5,426 nt of DNA from the NCBI GenBank assembly GCA_024276255.1, contig JAJRXO010000205.1, positions 1 through 5,426 of the forward strand, written 5' to 3'. The notes under the pieces were generated by a model. It was not told the origin of the DNA, made no database searches, and saw only the letters and a program-made list of their open reading frames with translations. Every line of letters starts with the position of its first letter. Position 1 is the stretch's first letter. Positions 5,231 through 5,426 of this stretch are shown here, one piece after another. Source of the DNA: Chloroflexota bacterium (GTDB lineage Bacteria > Chloroflexota > Anaerolineae > J102). Made by a program: the position numbers and the translations under genes.

Positions 5231-5426
5231 CGAAAATCAGGAGCCACGACAGATGGGAGCGGGTAAAAATACAGCCTTCACACTGATGAGACTGTATCAA
5301 TTTAGTCGGTGGCCGTTGATGTGCTGGCGCAGTGTCCGCACCCATTCTCGTTGTGGATGATTCCCATGGAGTACGGGGACATCTGCCCAAAGCCAGGTGG
5401 CGGTATCCCGGCGCTTGCGGCTTTTG
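5231..5426. other. Unresolved tail downstream of dnaJ
   Basis: No convincing full gene is visible. Several frames on both strands are open for short stretches up to the window edge, so openness alone says little. Contents include AGGAG at 5239-5243 ahead of a 35-codon frame, and a possible + strand promoter (TTCACA at 5277-5282, 18-bp spacer, TTTAGT at 5301-5306). There is also a + frame starting ILVVDDS-like and a competing - strand frame. No strong dnaJ terminator was found. Confidence 0.6.
5332..5426 (+). CDS. Possible N-terminus of a response regulator receiver protein (partial)
   Basis: From a GTG at 5332 the frame reads SAPILVVDDSHGVRGHLPKA and stays open to the window end (31 whole codons). 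The ILVVDDS strand with two acidic residues, followed three and four positions later by V-R and then L, is the usual start of a CheY-like receiver domain. A weak promoter-like pair (TTCACA/TTTAGT) lies upstream and there is an in-frame TGA at 5317. Against it, there is no clear ribosome-binding site. After HGVRGHL the chain (two prolines, GACGF) is about four residues longer than usual and poorly helical. VDDSHGV also occurs in alpha-oxoamine synthases. A - strand frame over the same DNA is a rival. Tentative. Confidence 0.3.
   Translation, partial: MSAPILVVDDSHGVRGHLPKARWRYPGACGF

Noticed and set aside
5256..5295. Possible - strand terminator: a weak CAG/CTG stem followed by a T-run (TATTTTTA on the - strand).
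   Set aside because: The stem is only about four pairs including a G-T, too weak to call.

Overview
The window holds a dnaK-grpE-dnaJ heat-shock operon on the + strand. Divergent from it, on the - strand, is a cation:proton antiporter gene that runs off the left edge. The DNA is moderately GC-rich. DnaK has the long subdomain found in diderm-type Hsp70s and an acidic tail near EDVVEGDYRP. The only J-protein is a zinc-finger-less (class II) DnaJ. Gene order dnaK-grpE-dnaJ with a class II DnaJ and no hrcA alongside fits Chloroflexota best, with Deinococcus-Thermus as the alternative. That placement is inferred from family knowledge, not from a search.

Layout: positions 1-1321 (-) encode 440 residues of a CPA1/NhaP-type Na+/H+ antiporter, lacking its C-terminus. 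Positions 1322-1665 form a 344-bp divergent intergenic region. It has no CIRCE or HAIR operator, but carries repeated TATACT hexamers, a tandem 7-bp repeat, a perfect 10-bp palindrome, several short inverted repeats, and a strong ribosome-binding site before dnaK. Then come dnaK (1666-3570), a 63-bp gap with a perfect 11-bp GC-rich hairpin, grpE (3634-4227), a 28-bp gap, and dnaJ (4256-5230). The last 196 bp (5231-5426) are unresolved. One + frame begins like a response regulator receiver domain (ILVVDDS), but competing frames are also open.

The three operon genes make one machine. DnaJ delivers unfolded clients and stimulates DnaK ATP hydrolysis, and GrpE releases ADP so that DnaK can cycle. 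The antiporter is a separate membrane function; its link to the operon is only the shared upstream DNA. I see no mobile element, CRISPR array, tRNA or rRNA, and no clearly new multi-gene system. The parts most worth a second look are the unexplained dnaK leader, the dnaK-grpE hairpin, the basic proline-rich GrpE N-terminus, and the right-hand tail.
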